A stretch of 64,000 bases of DNA, taken from contig QHVB01000029.1 in NCBI GenBank assembly GCA_003222195.1, positions 1-64,000 of the forward strand, in the 5' to 3' direction. Below the pieces are notes generated by a model. The model saw nothing but the letters and a program-made list of their open reading frames with translations. It was not told the origin of the DNA and did not search any database. Position numbers and translations under genes: made by a program. Below are positions 40,676-49,334 of this stretch, piece by piece. Positions within the stretch are counted from its first letter, which is position 1; every line of letters begins with the position of its first letter. Source of the stretch: Gemmatimonadota bacterium (lineage in GTDB: Bacteria > Gemmatimonadota > Gemmatimonadetes > Gemmatimonadales > GWC2-71-9).

Positions 40676-42052
40676 ATGCGCACACTGTTCGCGCTCCTGC
40701 TGGTTCTCCCTGGAACATTGCTCGCCCAGGCTGCTTCCCCCTCGCCGCCGGCTGGACGCATCGCCTTCGAGCAGTTCACGCTGCCGAACGGGCTGCGCGT
40801 GATCTATTCCGAAGATCACTCGACGCCGATCGTCACGGTCGATGTGTGGTACGAGGTCGGCTCGCGCAACGAGCGCGCCGGCCGCTCCGGTTTCGCCCAC
40901 CTCTTCGAACACATGATGTTCGAGGGCTCGGCGCACGTGAAGAAATCGGAGCATGGGCAGCTCGTGGAGCGGGCCGGCGGCAACTACAACGGCAGCACCG
41001 CCGAGGACCGGACCAACTACTACGAGACGGTGCCGTCGAATCGCCTCAATTTGGCGCTGTGGCTCGAGGCGGATCGGATGCGGTCGCTCGCGATCACGGA
41101 GGACAAGTTCGAGAATCAGCGCCAGGCGGTGAAGGAGGAGCGCCGGCTCCGCGTCGACAATCAGCCCTACGCCGGAGCGTTTACCGACGGTCTCACGTGG
41201 CCGTTCGACAGCACGACGTGCTTCCCGTACGCGCACACGGTGATCGGTTCGATGGCCGATCTCGACGCGGCGAAGCTGGCGGATGTCCAGGCGTTCTTCG
41301 ATACGTACTATGCGCCGAACAACGCCACGCTGGTGGTGGTCGGCGACTTCAGCCCGGGCGAGCTGCGGCGCTTGGTGAATCAGTACTTCGCCGGCGTGCC
41401 GAGTCATGCCGCGCCCGAAGCGCCGCGCTGTGACGCCGGGACGGCGGCGGCGAAAGCGGCGCAACGGCGGGAAGTGCACGACCCCCACGCCAATCTCGAT
41501 CTGGTCATGCGGCTGTATCGCATTCCCGAACATCGCAGCGCGGACACCCCGGCCCTCGAAGTCCTCAACATCATCCTCGGCCAGGGCGAGAGCTCCCGGC
41601 TGAATGTGTCGGTGGTGCGGCGCGACAAGGCGGCGGTCGGGGCGGGTTCGATCTTGAATCCCTATGGGTCACGCAACGGTCCAGGCGTGCTGGCCGCCTA
41701 TGGCATCGTCAATCAGGGTGTCTCGGCCGACCGCCTCGACAGCCTGCTCAGTCAGCAGCTCGATTCCATCCGCGCGAACGGCATCAGCGCGGCGGAACTC
41801 GACAAGGCCAAGAACATCCTCCGGGCGGGATTCATCGACAACCGTGAGACGACCTTCGGGAAAGCCGAGGAGCTGCACCATTATCTCACGTTCCATTCGA
41901 CGATCGATGAGATCAACACCGATCTCGACCACCTGCTGACGGTGACGAGCGACGACGTGAAGCGCGTCGCGAACGCGTATCTCGCGCCGGCGAATCTGAC
42001 GCGGCTGATCGTCCGCGCGGGTGCGGGTCCGACGTCCGGAGGTGGCCAATGA
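40676..42052 (+). CDS. M16 zinc peptidase, catalytic partner
   Basis: An exported 458-residue peptidase with a signal peptide (MRTLFALLLVLPGTLLAQA). The inverted zinc motif HxxEH is H75-LFE-H79 (FAHLFEHMMFEG), with a downstream Glu in WLEADRM. Two M16 domains of about 210 residues follow. It overlaps a second M16-like gene (ATGA) that lacks the zinc motif; the two probably form an M16B heterodimer in the periplasm like other paired bacterial M16 proteins. Confidence 0.92.
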   Translation: MRTLFALLLVLPGTLLAQAASPSPPAGRIAFEQFTLPNGLRVIYSEDHSTPIVTVDVWYEVGSRNERAGRSGFAHLFEHMMFEGSAHVKKSEHGQLVERAGGNYNGSTAEDRTNYYETVPSNRLNLALWLEADRMRSLAITEDKFENQRQAVKEERRLRVDNQPYAGAFTDGLTWPFDSTTCFPYAHTVIGSMADLDAAKLADVQAFFDTYYAPNNATLVVVGDFSPGELRRLVNQYFAGVPSHAAPEAPRCDAGTAAAKAAQRREVHDPHANLDLVMRLYRIPEHRSADTPALEVLNIILGQGESSRLNVSVVRRDKAAVGAGSILNPYGSRNGPGVLAAYGIVNQGVSADRLDSLLSQQLDSIRANGISAAELDKAKNILRAGFIDNRETTFGKAEELHHYLTFHSTIDEINTDLDHLLTVTSDDVKRVANAYLAPANLTRLIVRAGAGPTSGGGQ

Positions 42053-44160
42053 AGCCGTGGAACGTTGGACGGTTGGACGGTTGGAAGGTGGGAATGTTGA
42101 CAGTGTGGACACTGTCCAACATTCCCACCTTCCAACTTTCCGCGCAGGAGCCCTTCCCCACGCGTCCGCCCGCGCCTGTACGGCTGCGCCCGGTCCAGTT
42201 TCCGCCATTCCGCGAAGTCGCGCTGCCGAACGGAATGACGCTCCTCCTCGTCGAGAATCACGAACAGCCGACGCTGTCGGTCAGTCTGAGCTTCCGCGCG
42301 GGGAGCGCCTATGATCCCGCCGGCAAGGAAGGCGTCGCGGCGATTGTGGCGGAGCTGCTGACCAAGGGCACGCCCACGCAGAACGCCGAGCAGATCGCCG
42401 AGGCGATCGAAGGTGTCGGCGGCAGCATCGGGGCGAGCGCGGGAGACGATTTTCTCGCGGTGTCCGCCGACGTGCTGAGCGATCACGCCGAGCTGGCGTT
42501 CTCGCTGCTCGGCGACGTGACCCGGCGCGCGACGTTCCCCGATCAGGAGCTCGAGCTGGCGCGCACCCGATTCCTGTCAGCGCTCGAAGTCGAGCTGTCA
42601 CAGGCCCAAAACGTGGCCGGCCGGGCGTTCCAGCAGGAGATCTACGGGCGCAATCCCTACGGCCGGAACACGAGCGCCGCCGCGTACAAGGCGATTACGC
42701 GCGACGATGTGGTCGGGTTCGCGGGACGACGGCTGCGGCCGACTGGCTCACTGCTCGTCGTCGCGGGTGACATCACTCTGCCGCGCGCCCGCGAGCTCGC
42801 GACGCAGGCGTTCGGCAGCTGGCACGGCGCCGCGCCCCCGGCGCCGGCATTCCCCGCCCCGCCGGCCAAGCGAGGCACGGATATTCTGCTCGTCAATCGG
42901 CCGGGCTCGGTCCAATCGAACATCGTCATCGGCAACACCACGTTCCTGCCGACCGACACGACGTACTACGCGGCGCGCATCGCGACTCACGTGTTGGGCG
43001 GCGGCTCGGACTCGCGCCTTTTCATCATACTGCGCGAACAAAAGAGCTGGACCTACGGCTCCTACGCGGCACTGCGCCGCAACCGGGGTGTGGGTTTCTG
43101 GCAGGCGACGTTCGAGGGGCGCACTGAAGTGACCGACAGCGCGCTGACGGAGTTGCTGCACCAGATCGATCGCATCCGTACGGAAGCGATTCCCGACAGC
43201 GAGCTCGTGGCGGCGAAGGGATTTCTCGTGGGCTCCTTCCCGCTGACGATCGAAACGCCGCGGCAGATCGCCCAGGTGGTGTCGACGTCTCGGCTCCTCG
43301 GGCTGGGTTCGGACTACGTCCAACACTACCGCGAGCGGCTTGCCCGGGTGAGCGCGGCGCGCGCGCGTGCTGCGGCGCAACGCGCGATTCACCGCGACGC
43401 TTTCACCATCGTTGTCGTCGGCGACGCCAAGGCGCTGTACGACAGACTCAAAGCGATCGCCCCCGTGCGCCTCGTGGACATCGCGGGTAAGGCGACGGAT
43501 CCCGCAGAGCTCAATCCCAAAGGCGGGCCGGTCGCGTTCGATCGCAGTCAAATCGTCGCACGCAGCGACACCTTCCACGCGTTGGTCCAAGGCAACGTGC
43601 TCGGCGGCCAGGCGGCGAAGGTCGACGTGATGGGCGATTCGATCGTCTATACGGAAGCGACGACGATCGGCCAGTTCCAGCAGCTGTCGCGCGTGGTGTT
43701 GAACAGCGATCTCTCGATGCGGCGCACCGATCAAACCGGCACGGTCCAGGGTCAGCATACGGAGATCCATCTGAGCTACGCCGAGGGACGCGTCAAAGGC
43801 ACGTCGATGAGCCCGCAACCGGGCGGCACGCCTAAATCGATCACAGTAGATACGACCATCCCCGCGGGCACAATCGACGACAACGTCCTGGCGCTGCTCT
43901 TGACCGCGCTGCCGCTCGAACAAGGGAAGACGTTCAACCTGAACGTGTTCTCGACCGGCGAGGGCACGACGAAAGTCGTCAGCGTGAAGGTCGCTGCCTT
44001 CGAGAACGTGGCCGTCCCGGCCGGGACCTTCCCGGCGTATCGCCTCGAGCTGTCGGGAATGCAGCTGCCGCTCGTGATGCACGTGACCCAGCAAGCGCCG
44101 CGGCGGATCGTCCGGATCGCACCGACCGGGGCGCCGCTGGTGTTTGAACTCGTGAAATAA
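42049..44160 (+). CDS. M16-like non-catalytic partner with extra C-terminal domain
   Basis: A 703-residue exported protein. At the position of HxxEH it has GVAAIVAELLTKG, so the zinc site is missing. The R/Y pocket of the C-domain (SRLFIILREQKSWTYGSYA) is kept, as expected for the substrate-binding half of an M16B pair. The last 200 residues (after about 500) form an added beta-rich domain, perhaps DUF3108-like. The signal peptide (residues 1-33) is encoded almost wholly by a palindromic repeat. The start is fixed by the ATGA overlap with the catalytic gene. Confidence 0.82.
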   Translation: MKPWNVGRLDGWKVGMLTVWTLSNIPTFQLSAQEPFPTRPPAPVRLRPVQFPPFREVALPNGMTLLLVENHEQPTLSVSLSFRAGSAYDPAGKEGVAAIVAELLTKGTPTQNAEQIAEAIEGVGGSIGASAGDDFLAVSADVLSDHAELAFSLLGDVTRRATFPDQELELARTRFLSALEVELSQAQNVAGRAFQQEIYGRNPYGRNTSAAAYKAITRDDVVGFAGRRLRPTGSLLVVAGDITLPRARELATQAFGSWHGAAPPAPAFPAPPAKRGTDILLVNRPGSVQSNIVIGNTTFLPTDTTYYAARIATHVLGGGSDSRLFIILREQKSWTYGSYAALRRNRGVGFWQATFEGRTEVTDSALTELLHQIDRIRTEAIPDSELVAAKGFLVGSFPLTIETPRQIAQVVSTSRLLGLGSDYVQHYRERLARVSAARARAAAQRAIHRDAFTIVVVGDAKALYDRLKAIAPVRLVDIAGKATDPAELNPKGGPVAFDRSQIVARSDTFHALVQGNVLGGQAAKVDVMGDSIVYTEATTIGQFQQLSRVVLNSDLSMRRTDQTGTVQGQHTEIHLSYAEGRVKGTSMSPQPGGTPKSITVDTTIPAGTIDDNVLALLLTALPLEQGKTFNLNVFSTGEGTTKVVSVKVAAFENVAVPAGTFPAYRLELSGMQLPLVMHVTQQAPRRIVRIAPTGAPLVFELVK
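42064..42135. repeat. 8-base tandem plus near-perfect palindrome in a signal peptide
   Basis: GTTGGACG is repeated 2.75 times at 42064-42085. It leads into a palindrome with arms 42081-42105 and 42110-42135 that pair except for one extra base, around a 4-base loop. The element lies wholly inside the M16-like reading frame and encodes residues 6-29 of the protein. Confidence 0.85.
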
Positions 44161-44176
44161 CCGGGAGGATTTCGGC

Positions 44177-45574
44177 ATGCGGTTTTCACTGATCGCTTTG
44201 GGGCTCCTCGCGACAGGCGGATGCGCGTCGGCCGGTGCGCGGACGACGGCGGCGGCTCCCCCGGCCGCTTCTGCGCCCGCTGTCGCTCAGGATACGACGG
44301 GCATCGGCCCACAGTATCCCTCGACCTACAAGCGCCACGCCAATCCTCCGGTGCTCATTCGTAACGCGACCATTATGACGGCGGCCGGTCAGGAAATCCA
44401 AGGTGGCTCGATTCTGTTTCGCGATGGGCGCATCGTCGCGGTCGGCACGAATGTGAACGCGCCGAGTGATGCGACCGTGGTGGACGGCACGGGCAAGTGG
44501 GTGACGCCGGGTGTGATCGATGTGCATTCGCATCTCGGTGTGTACGCAGCGCCGGGCACCTTCGCGGAATCGGACGGCAATGAAGCCACGAATCCCGTGA
44601 CCGCCGAGGTCTGGGCGGAGCATTCGTTCTGGCCGCAGGATCCGCAGATACCCCTCGCGATTGCGGGTGGCGTGACCACGATTCAGGCGCTGCCCGGGTC
44701 GGCGAATCTGATCGGCGGCCGGAGCGCCGTCCTGAAGCTGATTCCTGCCCGCTCGGTGCAGGAGATGAAATTTCCCGGCGCGCATTATGGGTTGAAGATG
44801 GCCTGCGGCGAAAACCCCAAGCGGACATACGGCAATCGTGGCGGTCCGTCCACCCGCATGGGCAACATGGCGGGCTATCGGGCCGCGTTCATCGGGGCGC
44901 AGGCCTACCGGCAGCGCTGGGACAAATGGAACAAGGATCATCAGGGCGACCGGCCCGAGCGGAACTTGCGTAACGAGACCCTCGCCGAGGTGCTGCGCGG
45001 CAACATCTACGTCCAGAACCACTGCTATCGTGCCGACGAGATGATGCAGATGCTCGATCTTGCCCATGAATTCGGCTTCAAGATTCGCGCGTTCCATCAC
45101 GCCGTGGAGGCGTACAAGATCGCGGATGTGCTGGCCCGGGAAGGCACGGCGTCCGCGGTCTGGGCGGATTGGTGGGGGTTCAAGGAAGAGGCGATGGACG
45201 GCATTCACGAGAATGCGGCGCTGTTACAGCAGGCGGGTGCGCGCGCGGACATTCACTCGGATGATGCCGGAGGCATCCAGCGGCTGAATCAGGAAGCGGC
45301 GAAAGCGATGTACGCGGGTCGCCGTGCCGGGATTCCGATTACGCGCGACCAGGTGCTGCGCTGGTTCACCGCCAATGCTGCGTGGGTCCTGGGACTCGAT
45401 TCGATCGTCGGGACGCTCGAGCCCGGCAAGATGGCCGATGTGGTCGTCTGGTCGGCCGATCCTCTGTCGGTTTATGCACGGGCCGTGCAGGTCTACAACG
45501 ACGGTTGGCTGGTCTACGATCGGAACGATCCGGCGCACCAACCGAAAACCGACTTCAGCCTGGGGCAGCCATGA
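44177..45574 (+). CDS. Amidohydrolase-family lipoprotein
   Basis: A 465-residue exported imidazolonepropionase-like amidohydrolase. The lipobox ends at C16 (LLATGGC). The N-terminal beta domain (LIRNATIMTAAGQEI) leads to the metal motif HxH in VIDVHSHLG. Further histidines are in NHCYRADEM and FHHAVEAYK, with Asp in HSDDAGG. GTLEPGKMADVVVWSADP closes the fold. It is probably a peptidase- or lactonase-like enzyme in the periplasm. It overlaps a paralogue (ATGA). Confidence 0.88.
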   Translation: MRFSLIALGLLATGGCASAGARTTAAAPPAASAPAVAQDTTGIGPQYPSTYKRHANPPVLIRNATIMTAAGQEIQGGSILFRDGRIVAVGTNVNAPSDATVVDGTGKWVTPGVIDVHSHLGVYAAPGTFAESDGNEATNPVTAEVWAEHSFWPQDPQIPLAIAGGVTTIQALPGSANLIGGRSAVLKLIPARSVQEMKFPGAHYGLKMACGENPKRTYGNRGGPSTRMGNMAGYRAAFIGAQAYRQRWDKWNKDHQGDRPERNLRNETLAEVLRGNIYVQNHCYRADEMMQMLDLAHEFGFKIRAFHHAVEAYKIADVLAREGTASAVWADWWGFKEEAMDGIHENAALLQQAGARADIHSDDAGGIQRLNQEAAKAMYAGRRAGIPITRDQVLRWFTANAAWVLGLDSIVGTLEPGKMADVVVWSADPLSVYARAVQVYNDGWLVYDRNDPAHQPKTDFSLGQP

Positions 45575-46797
45575 TCGCGTTCCTGCTGGCTCAGACCATT
45601 GCGATCACCGGCGGCACCGTGTACCCGGTGTCGGGCCCGAAAATCAACAACGCCACGGTGCTCATTCGTGACGGGCGGATCGCGGCTGTGGGGACCAATC
45701 TCGCGGTGCCCGCAGGCGCGACGAGCATCGACGCGTCGGGCAAGTGGGTCACGCCGGGTCTGATAGACGGCGCCGGCCAGATGGGACTGCGGGAGATCCA
45801 GGTGGTACAAGGCACCAACGAGTACACGCAGCGCGGCAATGATGTGGCGGCGGCGTTCAACGTCCTCGAGGGCCTCAACCCCGCGTCGACACTCATCGCG
45901 GTCAACCGGATCGAAGGTGTCACGACCACGTTGGCGGTTCCTGGATCGTTCGCACTTCCGGGCGAGAGCATGATCTGGGGCCAGGCGGCGCTCATCGATC
46001 TCGACGGCGCCACGATCGAGGCCATGCGCGTGAAATCACCCGCGGCGATGGTCGCCGGGTTGAGCGAGGCCGCGAAAGACGCGGGCGGTGGGTCGCGCGC
46101 CGGCGTCACCGCGCGGTTGCGCCGGCTGCTGGACGACGCGCGGGAGTATGCGACGCGGCGCGCCGACTACCGGCGCCGCCAGATCGAAGATCTCAGTGCC
46201 AGCGCCGCCGACCTCGAAGCGTTGCAGCCGGTGCTGCGTGGCGAGCTGCCGTTGATCGTCGTGGCCAATCGCCGCAGCGACATCGAAACGGCGCTCCGGA
46301 TCGGACGCGAGTACCGGCTCAAGCTGATTCTCGCCGGCGCGGCGGAAGGTTGGATGATTCCCGGTGAGATCGCCGCGGCGGGGGTGCCCGTGCTGGTCGA
46401 GCCGCTCGACAACATTCCGTCGTACGACGCGCTCGGTATTCGCTACGAGAACGCCGCACTGCTTGCGAAGGGCGGCGCAAAGGTCGCCCTGATGGAGACC
46501 ACCACAGAGAATACGCGCGACTTGCGGCAGCAGGCCGGCAATGCCGTCGCGAATGGGATGACGTGGGAGCAGGCGCTGCGGGCGGTGACACTCACGCCGG
46601 CCGAGATTTTTGGGGTAGCGGGTCAGTACGGATCACTCGATGCTGGAAAGGTTGCGAACGTCGTCGTGTGGAGCGGAGACCCGTTCGAATTCTCGACCGG
46701 GGTCGAGCATGTCTTTATCCGAGGAAGGGATATTCCATTACGAAGTCGCCAGACTGAGCTACTCGAGAGATACAGAACGCTGCCACCGAAATACTAA
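45571..46797 (+). CDS. Amidohydrolase-like protein lacking metal ligands
   Basis: A 408-residue paralogue of the gene before it. A short signal (MIAFLLAQ) is followed by AITGGTVYPVSGPKINNATV and WVTPGLIDGAGQMGL, where HxH has become G-A-G. The lower metal ligands are also not obvious. The C-terminal SLDAGKVANVVVWSGDP remains. It may be a non-catalytic subunit of a dimer with the neighbour. ATG 45571 is set by the ATGA overlap; a longer frame covers the upstream gene. Confidence 0.8.
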   Translation: MIAFLLAQTIAITGGTVYPVSGPKINNATVLIRDGRIAAVGTNLAVPAGATSIDASGKWVTPGLIDGAGQMGLREIQVVQGTNEYTQRGNDVAAAFNVLEGLNPASTLIAVNRIEGVTTTLAVPGSFALPGESMIWGQAALIDLDGATIEAMRVKSPAAMVAGLSEAAKDAGGGSRAGVTARLRRLLDDAREYATRRADYRRRQIEDLSASAADLEALQPVLRGELPLIVVANRRSDIETALRIGREYRLKLILAGAAEGWMIPGEIAAAGVPVLVEPLDNIPSYDALGIRYENAALLAKGGAKVALMETTTENTRDLRQQAGNAVANGMTWEQALRAVTLTPAEIFGVAGQYGSLDAGKVANVVVWSGDPFEFSTGVEHVFIRGRDIPLRSRQTELLERYRTLPPKY

Positions 46798-46805
46798 AAA
46801 CCATC

Positions 46806-46832
46806 GAGGCCGCCTTAGTTCTTGGCGGCCTC
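46806..46832 (-). terminator. Terminator overlapping the end of rpmA
   Basis: GAGGCCGCC (46832-46824 on the minus strand) pairs with GGCGGCCTC (46814-46806), with the loop containing the last codons and TAA of rpmA. GATGGTTTTTAG follows. The upstream arm itself encodes Glu-Ala-Ala of L27. It also lies just after the stop of the plus-strand gene, without a T-run in that direction. Confidence 0.85.
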
Positions 46833-47090
46833 AGTCGTTACTGGGTAAACACTGACCTGCATCCGCTTCTTGTTCTTGTGCTCGAATTTCACTTGCCCAT
46901 CGACAACCGTGAACAGTGAGTCGTCCGAGGCCCGGCGCACGTTCCGGCCAGGATGAAACTTCGTCCCGCGTTGCCGCACGATGATGCTGCCTGCGGTCAC
47001 GAATTCTCCGCCGAACCGCTTCACGCCGAGGTACTTCGGATTCGAGTCGCGCCCGTTGCGCGAAGAGCCGACACCCTTCTTATGAGCCAT
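46815..47090 (-). CDS. rpmA: 50S ribosomal protein L27
   Basis: L27 sits at the peptidyl-transferase centre. The 91-residue sequence starts [22 protein letters not shown] and has [15 protein letters not shown]. It starts with Ala-His-Lys after Met, so there is no cleavable N-terminal extension of the Firmicutes type. It is co-transcribed with rplU, 7 bases apart. Confidence 0.97.
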   Translation of the reverse strand: MAHKKGVGSSRNGRDSNPKYLGVKRFGGEFVTAGSIIVRQRGTKFHPGRNVRRASDDSLFTVVDGQVKFEHKNKKRMQVSVYPVTTEAAKN

Positions 47091-47097
47091 GCGATCC

Positions 47098-47415
47098 TCA
47101 GCCGACCTTCACGTCGGCGATCTTGATTTCGGTGAAGTCCTGCCGATGCCCGGCGTGGCGGCGATAGCCGGTGCGGCGCGCGAACCGGAAGATCCGGACC
47201 TTCTTGTCCTTGCCGTGCCGCACGACCTCGGCCGTGACCTTGGCACCCTTGATCAGCGGCTTGCCGCTCTGCACCTGCTTGCCGTCGCTCGCGATCAGCA
47301 CGTGATCGAACGACACCTCGTCCCCCGGCTTCGCGTCGAGCAGGGGGACCTTGATCGTGACTCCCGGCTCGGCGCGGAACTGGCGGCCACCGGTGGTGAA
47401 AATCGCGTATGACAT
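47098..47415 (-). CDS. rplU: 50S ribosomal protein L21
   Basis: L21 (105 residues) begins [18 protein letters not shown] and ends with the basic [15 protein letters not shown] region typical of the family. It leads the rplU-rpmA operon, with a promoter at 47425-47453. Confidence 0.97.
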   Translation of the reverse strand: MSYAIFTTGGRQFRAEPGVTIKVPLLDAKPGDEVSFDHVLIASDGKQVQSGKPLIKGAKVTAEVVRHGKDKKVRIFRFARRTGYRRHAGHRQDFTEIKIADVKVG

Positions 47416-47424
47416 AGGGGCCGG

Positions 47425-47453
47425 AACCTAAACAGGGACAATCGGTTGGTCAA
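47425..47453 (-). promoter_or_regulatory. Promoter of rplU-rpmA
   Basis: On the minus strand TTGACC (47453-47448) and TAGGTT (47430-47425) are 17 bases apart, 10 bases upstream of the rplU start. The closeness of the -10 to the ATG suggests a very short leader. The same hexamers and spacing recur before the RNase E/G gene. Confidence 0.65.
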
Positions 47454-47464
47454 GGTCGTGGGAT

Positions 47465-47492
47465 GTAGGGGCGCAGCATGCTGCGCCCCTAC
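47465..47492. repeat. Perfect 28-base palindrome between rng and rplU
   Basis: Positions 47465-47478 (GTAGGGGCGCAGCA) are exactly complemented by 47479-47492, with no loop bases. It lies 3 bases after the RNase E/G stop. It may act as a terminator hairpin without a T-run or be a dispersed repeat of the genome. Confidence 0.85.
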
Positions 47493-47495
47493 CCA

Positions 47496-49139
47496 TCACG
47501 CCACAGCATATTGCTCAGTCACATCGCGACCCGCCGGCCGAGCCATCATCCGGAACTCATCGAGTCTCATCATTGGGTCGTCACGGACCTCGAGCTCGAG
47601 CCCCGTCTGCTTCTCGAGTTGCCGCAGGAAGTTCGGCTCCTGCTCCACAAGGTAGAGCGCGACTTCCGGGTGCAGACGGACTGACAGCTGGCGTTCCTTG
47701 TGATCGGCGCCCGCCCGCTTGAGGGAGCGCTCCATCCGTCGCACCACGACCTCCGGCCGGAACACGCGACCTGTGCCGCTGCATGTCGGGCATTCGATCG
47801 TCATCGACTGCCACAGCGAGGGGCGGACGCGCTGGCGGGTCATCTCAATCAGCCCGAGCTCGGACACGGCGAACGCCCGCGTGCGCGCGCGGTCTCGACC
47901 GAGGTGGGTGCGCAGCTCCTGGAGGACCTTATCCCGATTGGACCGCGTCTCCATGTCGATGAAGTCCACCACGATGATCCCGCCGATGTCGCGCAGCCGG
48001 AGTTGGCGCGCCACTTCCCGCGCCGCCTCGAGATTGGTCCGGAGGATTGTGCTCTCGGGGTCGCGCTTGCCGGTGTACCGGCCGGTGTTCACGTCGATTG
48101 AGATCAGCGCTTCGGTCGGCTGGATGATGAGATAGCCGCCCGTCGGCAGCTCCACGCGCTGCTTGAACAGGTTGCGGATCTCCGCCTCGACGTCGTATTC
48201 GTCGAAGAGCGGCGTCTCGGCGGTGTACAGCTTGACCCTGGGCAACAGCTCGGGGTCGATCTGCTTCAAGTACTGTTCGACTTCGTTGTACAGGAGCTTG
48301 GAGTCGACGAGGAGCAGGTCGACGCTGTCGGACAGCAGGTCGCGCACGATGCCCCGTGTGAGGCTCGTCTCGCGCTGGAGCAGCGCGGGCGCACGGCCTG
48401 ACGCCTGCTTCCGCTTGATCTTCTTCCAGAGGCTGAGGAGGTGGTCGATCTCGCGTTTGCAGCTCGCCTCGGTGAGGTCGTCGGCGACGGTGCGGATGAT
48501 CCAGCCGCCCGAATCGGCGGGGACGAGCTTCGTCACCATCTCGCGCAGCTTGGCGCGCTGGTCGCGCGCCTCGATCTTGCGCGAGACGCCCACCTTCGAA
48601 GCGAACGGCATGTAAACGAGGAACCTGCCGGCGAGTGAGACCTGCGCGGTGACGCGCGGACCCTTGGTACCGATGGCTTCCTTGATGACCTGGACGAGCT
48701 TGGTCTGACCGCGTTTCAGCTCGTCGGCGATGTTGGGCGCCGGGCGACGCCGGGTCCGCTCACGGGGGGGGCCACGGCGATTCGCAATCGTCTGAGAACC
48801 GCCCTTCCCTTCTCCCCTGCCGTTTCCCCCACCGTTTCCGTTGCCCCCCCCGTTCCCGTTCTCGTCGTCCGCGTCGTCGGGTTCACGGTCCTCGGGGTCT
48901 TCGTCTTCGTCCGCCTCGATCAGGTCCGAGGCGTGGAGGAACGCACTCTTTTCGGCGCCGATGTCGACGAAAGCCGCCTGAATGCCCGGCAGCACCGCCT
49001 CGACCTTGCCGAGATAGATATCGCCGACCGAGCGGCGGGAATCGGGACGATCGACCAGGAGCTCAACAAGGCGGTCGTCCTCGAGAATGGCCACGCGGGT
49101 CTCCCGCGGGCTTCCAGAGATCAGTATCTCGCGCTTCAA
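47496..49139 (-). CDS. rng: Ribonuclease E/G family protein
   Basis: An RNase E/G catalytic domain. The S1 domain starts at GDIYLGKVEAVLPGIQAAFVDIG; the RNase H-like and DNase I-like parts include ISIDVNTGRYTG and GGIIVVDFIDM. The zinc-link CPTCSGTGRV follows. Within the S1 domain an acidic then Asn/Gly-rich low-complexity segment is inserted (about 75-115). The start is taken at TTG 49139 (MKREILI) with GAGGG upstream; a GTG at 49217 would add 26 residues. There is no long RNase E-like C-terminal scaffold. Confidence 0.92.
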   Translation of the reverse strand: MKREILISGSPRETRVAILEDDRLVELLVDRPDSRRSVGDIYLGKVEAVLPGIQAAFVDIGAEKSAFLHASDLIEADEDEDPEDREPDDADDENGNGGGNGNGGGNGRGEGKGGSQTIANRRGPPRERTRRRPAPNIADELKRGQTKLVQVIKEAIGTKGPRVTAQVSLAGRFLVYMPFASKVGVSRKIEARDQRAKLREMVTKLVPADSGGWIIRTVADDLTEASCKREIDHLLSLWKKIKRKQASGRAPALLQRETSLTRGIVRDLLSDSVDLLLVDSKLLYNEVEQYLKQIDPELLPRVKLYTAETPLFDEYDVEAEIRNLFKQRVELPTGGYLIIQPTEALISIDVNTGRYTGKRDPESTILRTNLEAAREVARQLRLRDIGGIIVVDFIDMETRSNRDKVLQELRTHLGRDRARTRAFAVSELGLIEMTRQRVRPSLWQSMTIECPTCSGTGRVFRPEVVVRRMERSLKRAGADHKERQLSVRLHPEVALYLVEQEPNFLRQLEKQTGLELEVRDDPMMRLDEFRMMARPAGRDVTEQYAVA

Positions 49140-49305
49140 AGCAGGTACCCTCGCGTCCCGGCGGGAAGCACCCGCCCCCCGGGAGCCTGTGGTTTTCCCA
49201 GCAATAGTCCAACTCACCGGGCACGCGCAGCTGCGGCGGCACCGGCAGGGAGATCAATCGATTGGAAAGGCGGCTGAGAGACGCCAGAGACCAATGCATG
49301 AGGTA

Positions 49306-49334
49306 AACCTAAGACGAGTGGGAGTTTAGGTCAA
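49306..49334 (-). promoter_or_regulatory. Promoter of the RNase E/G gene
   Basis: On the minus strand TTGACC (49334-49329) and TAGGTT (49311-49306) are 17 bases apart, the same pair as before rplU. The -35 overlaps the stop of the acyl-CoA dehydrogenase gene. The leader to TTG 49139 would be about 160 bases (or about 80 to GTG 49217). Confidence 0.65.
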
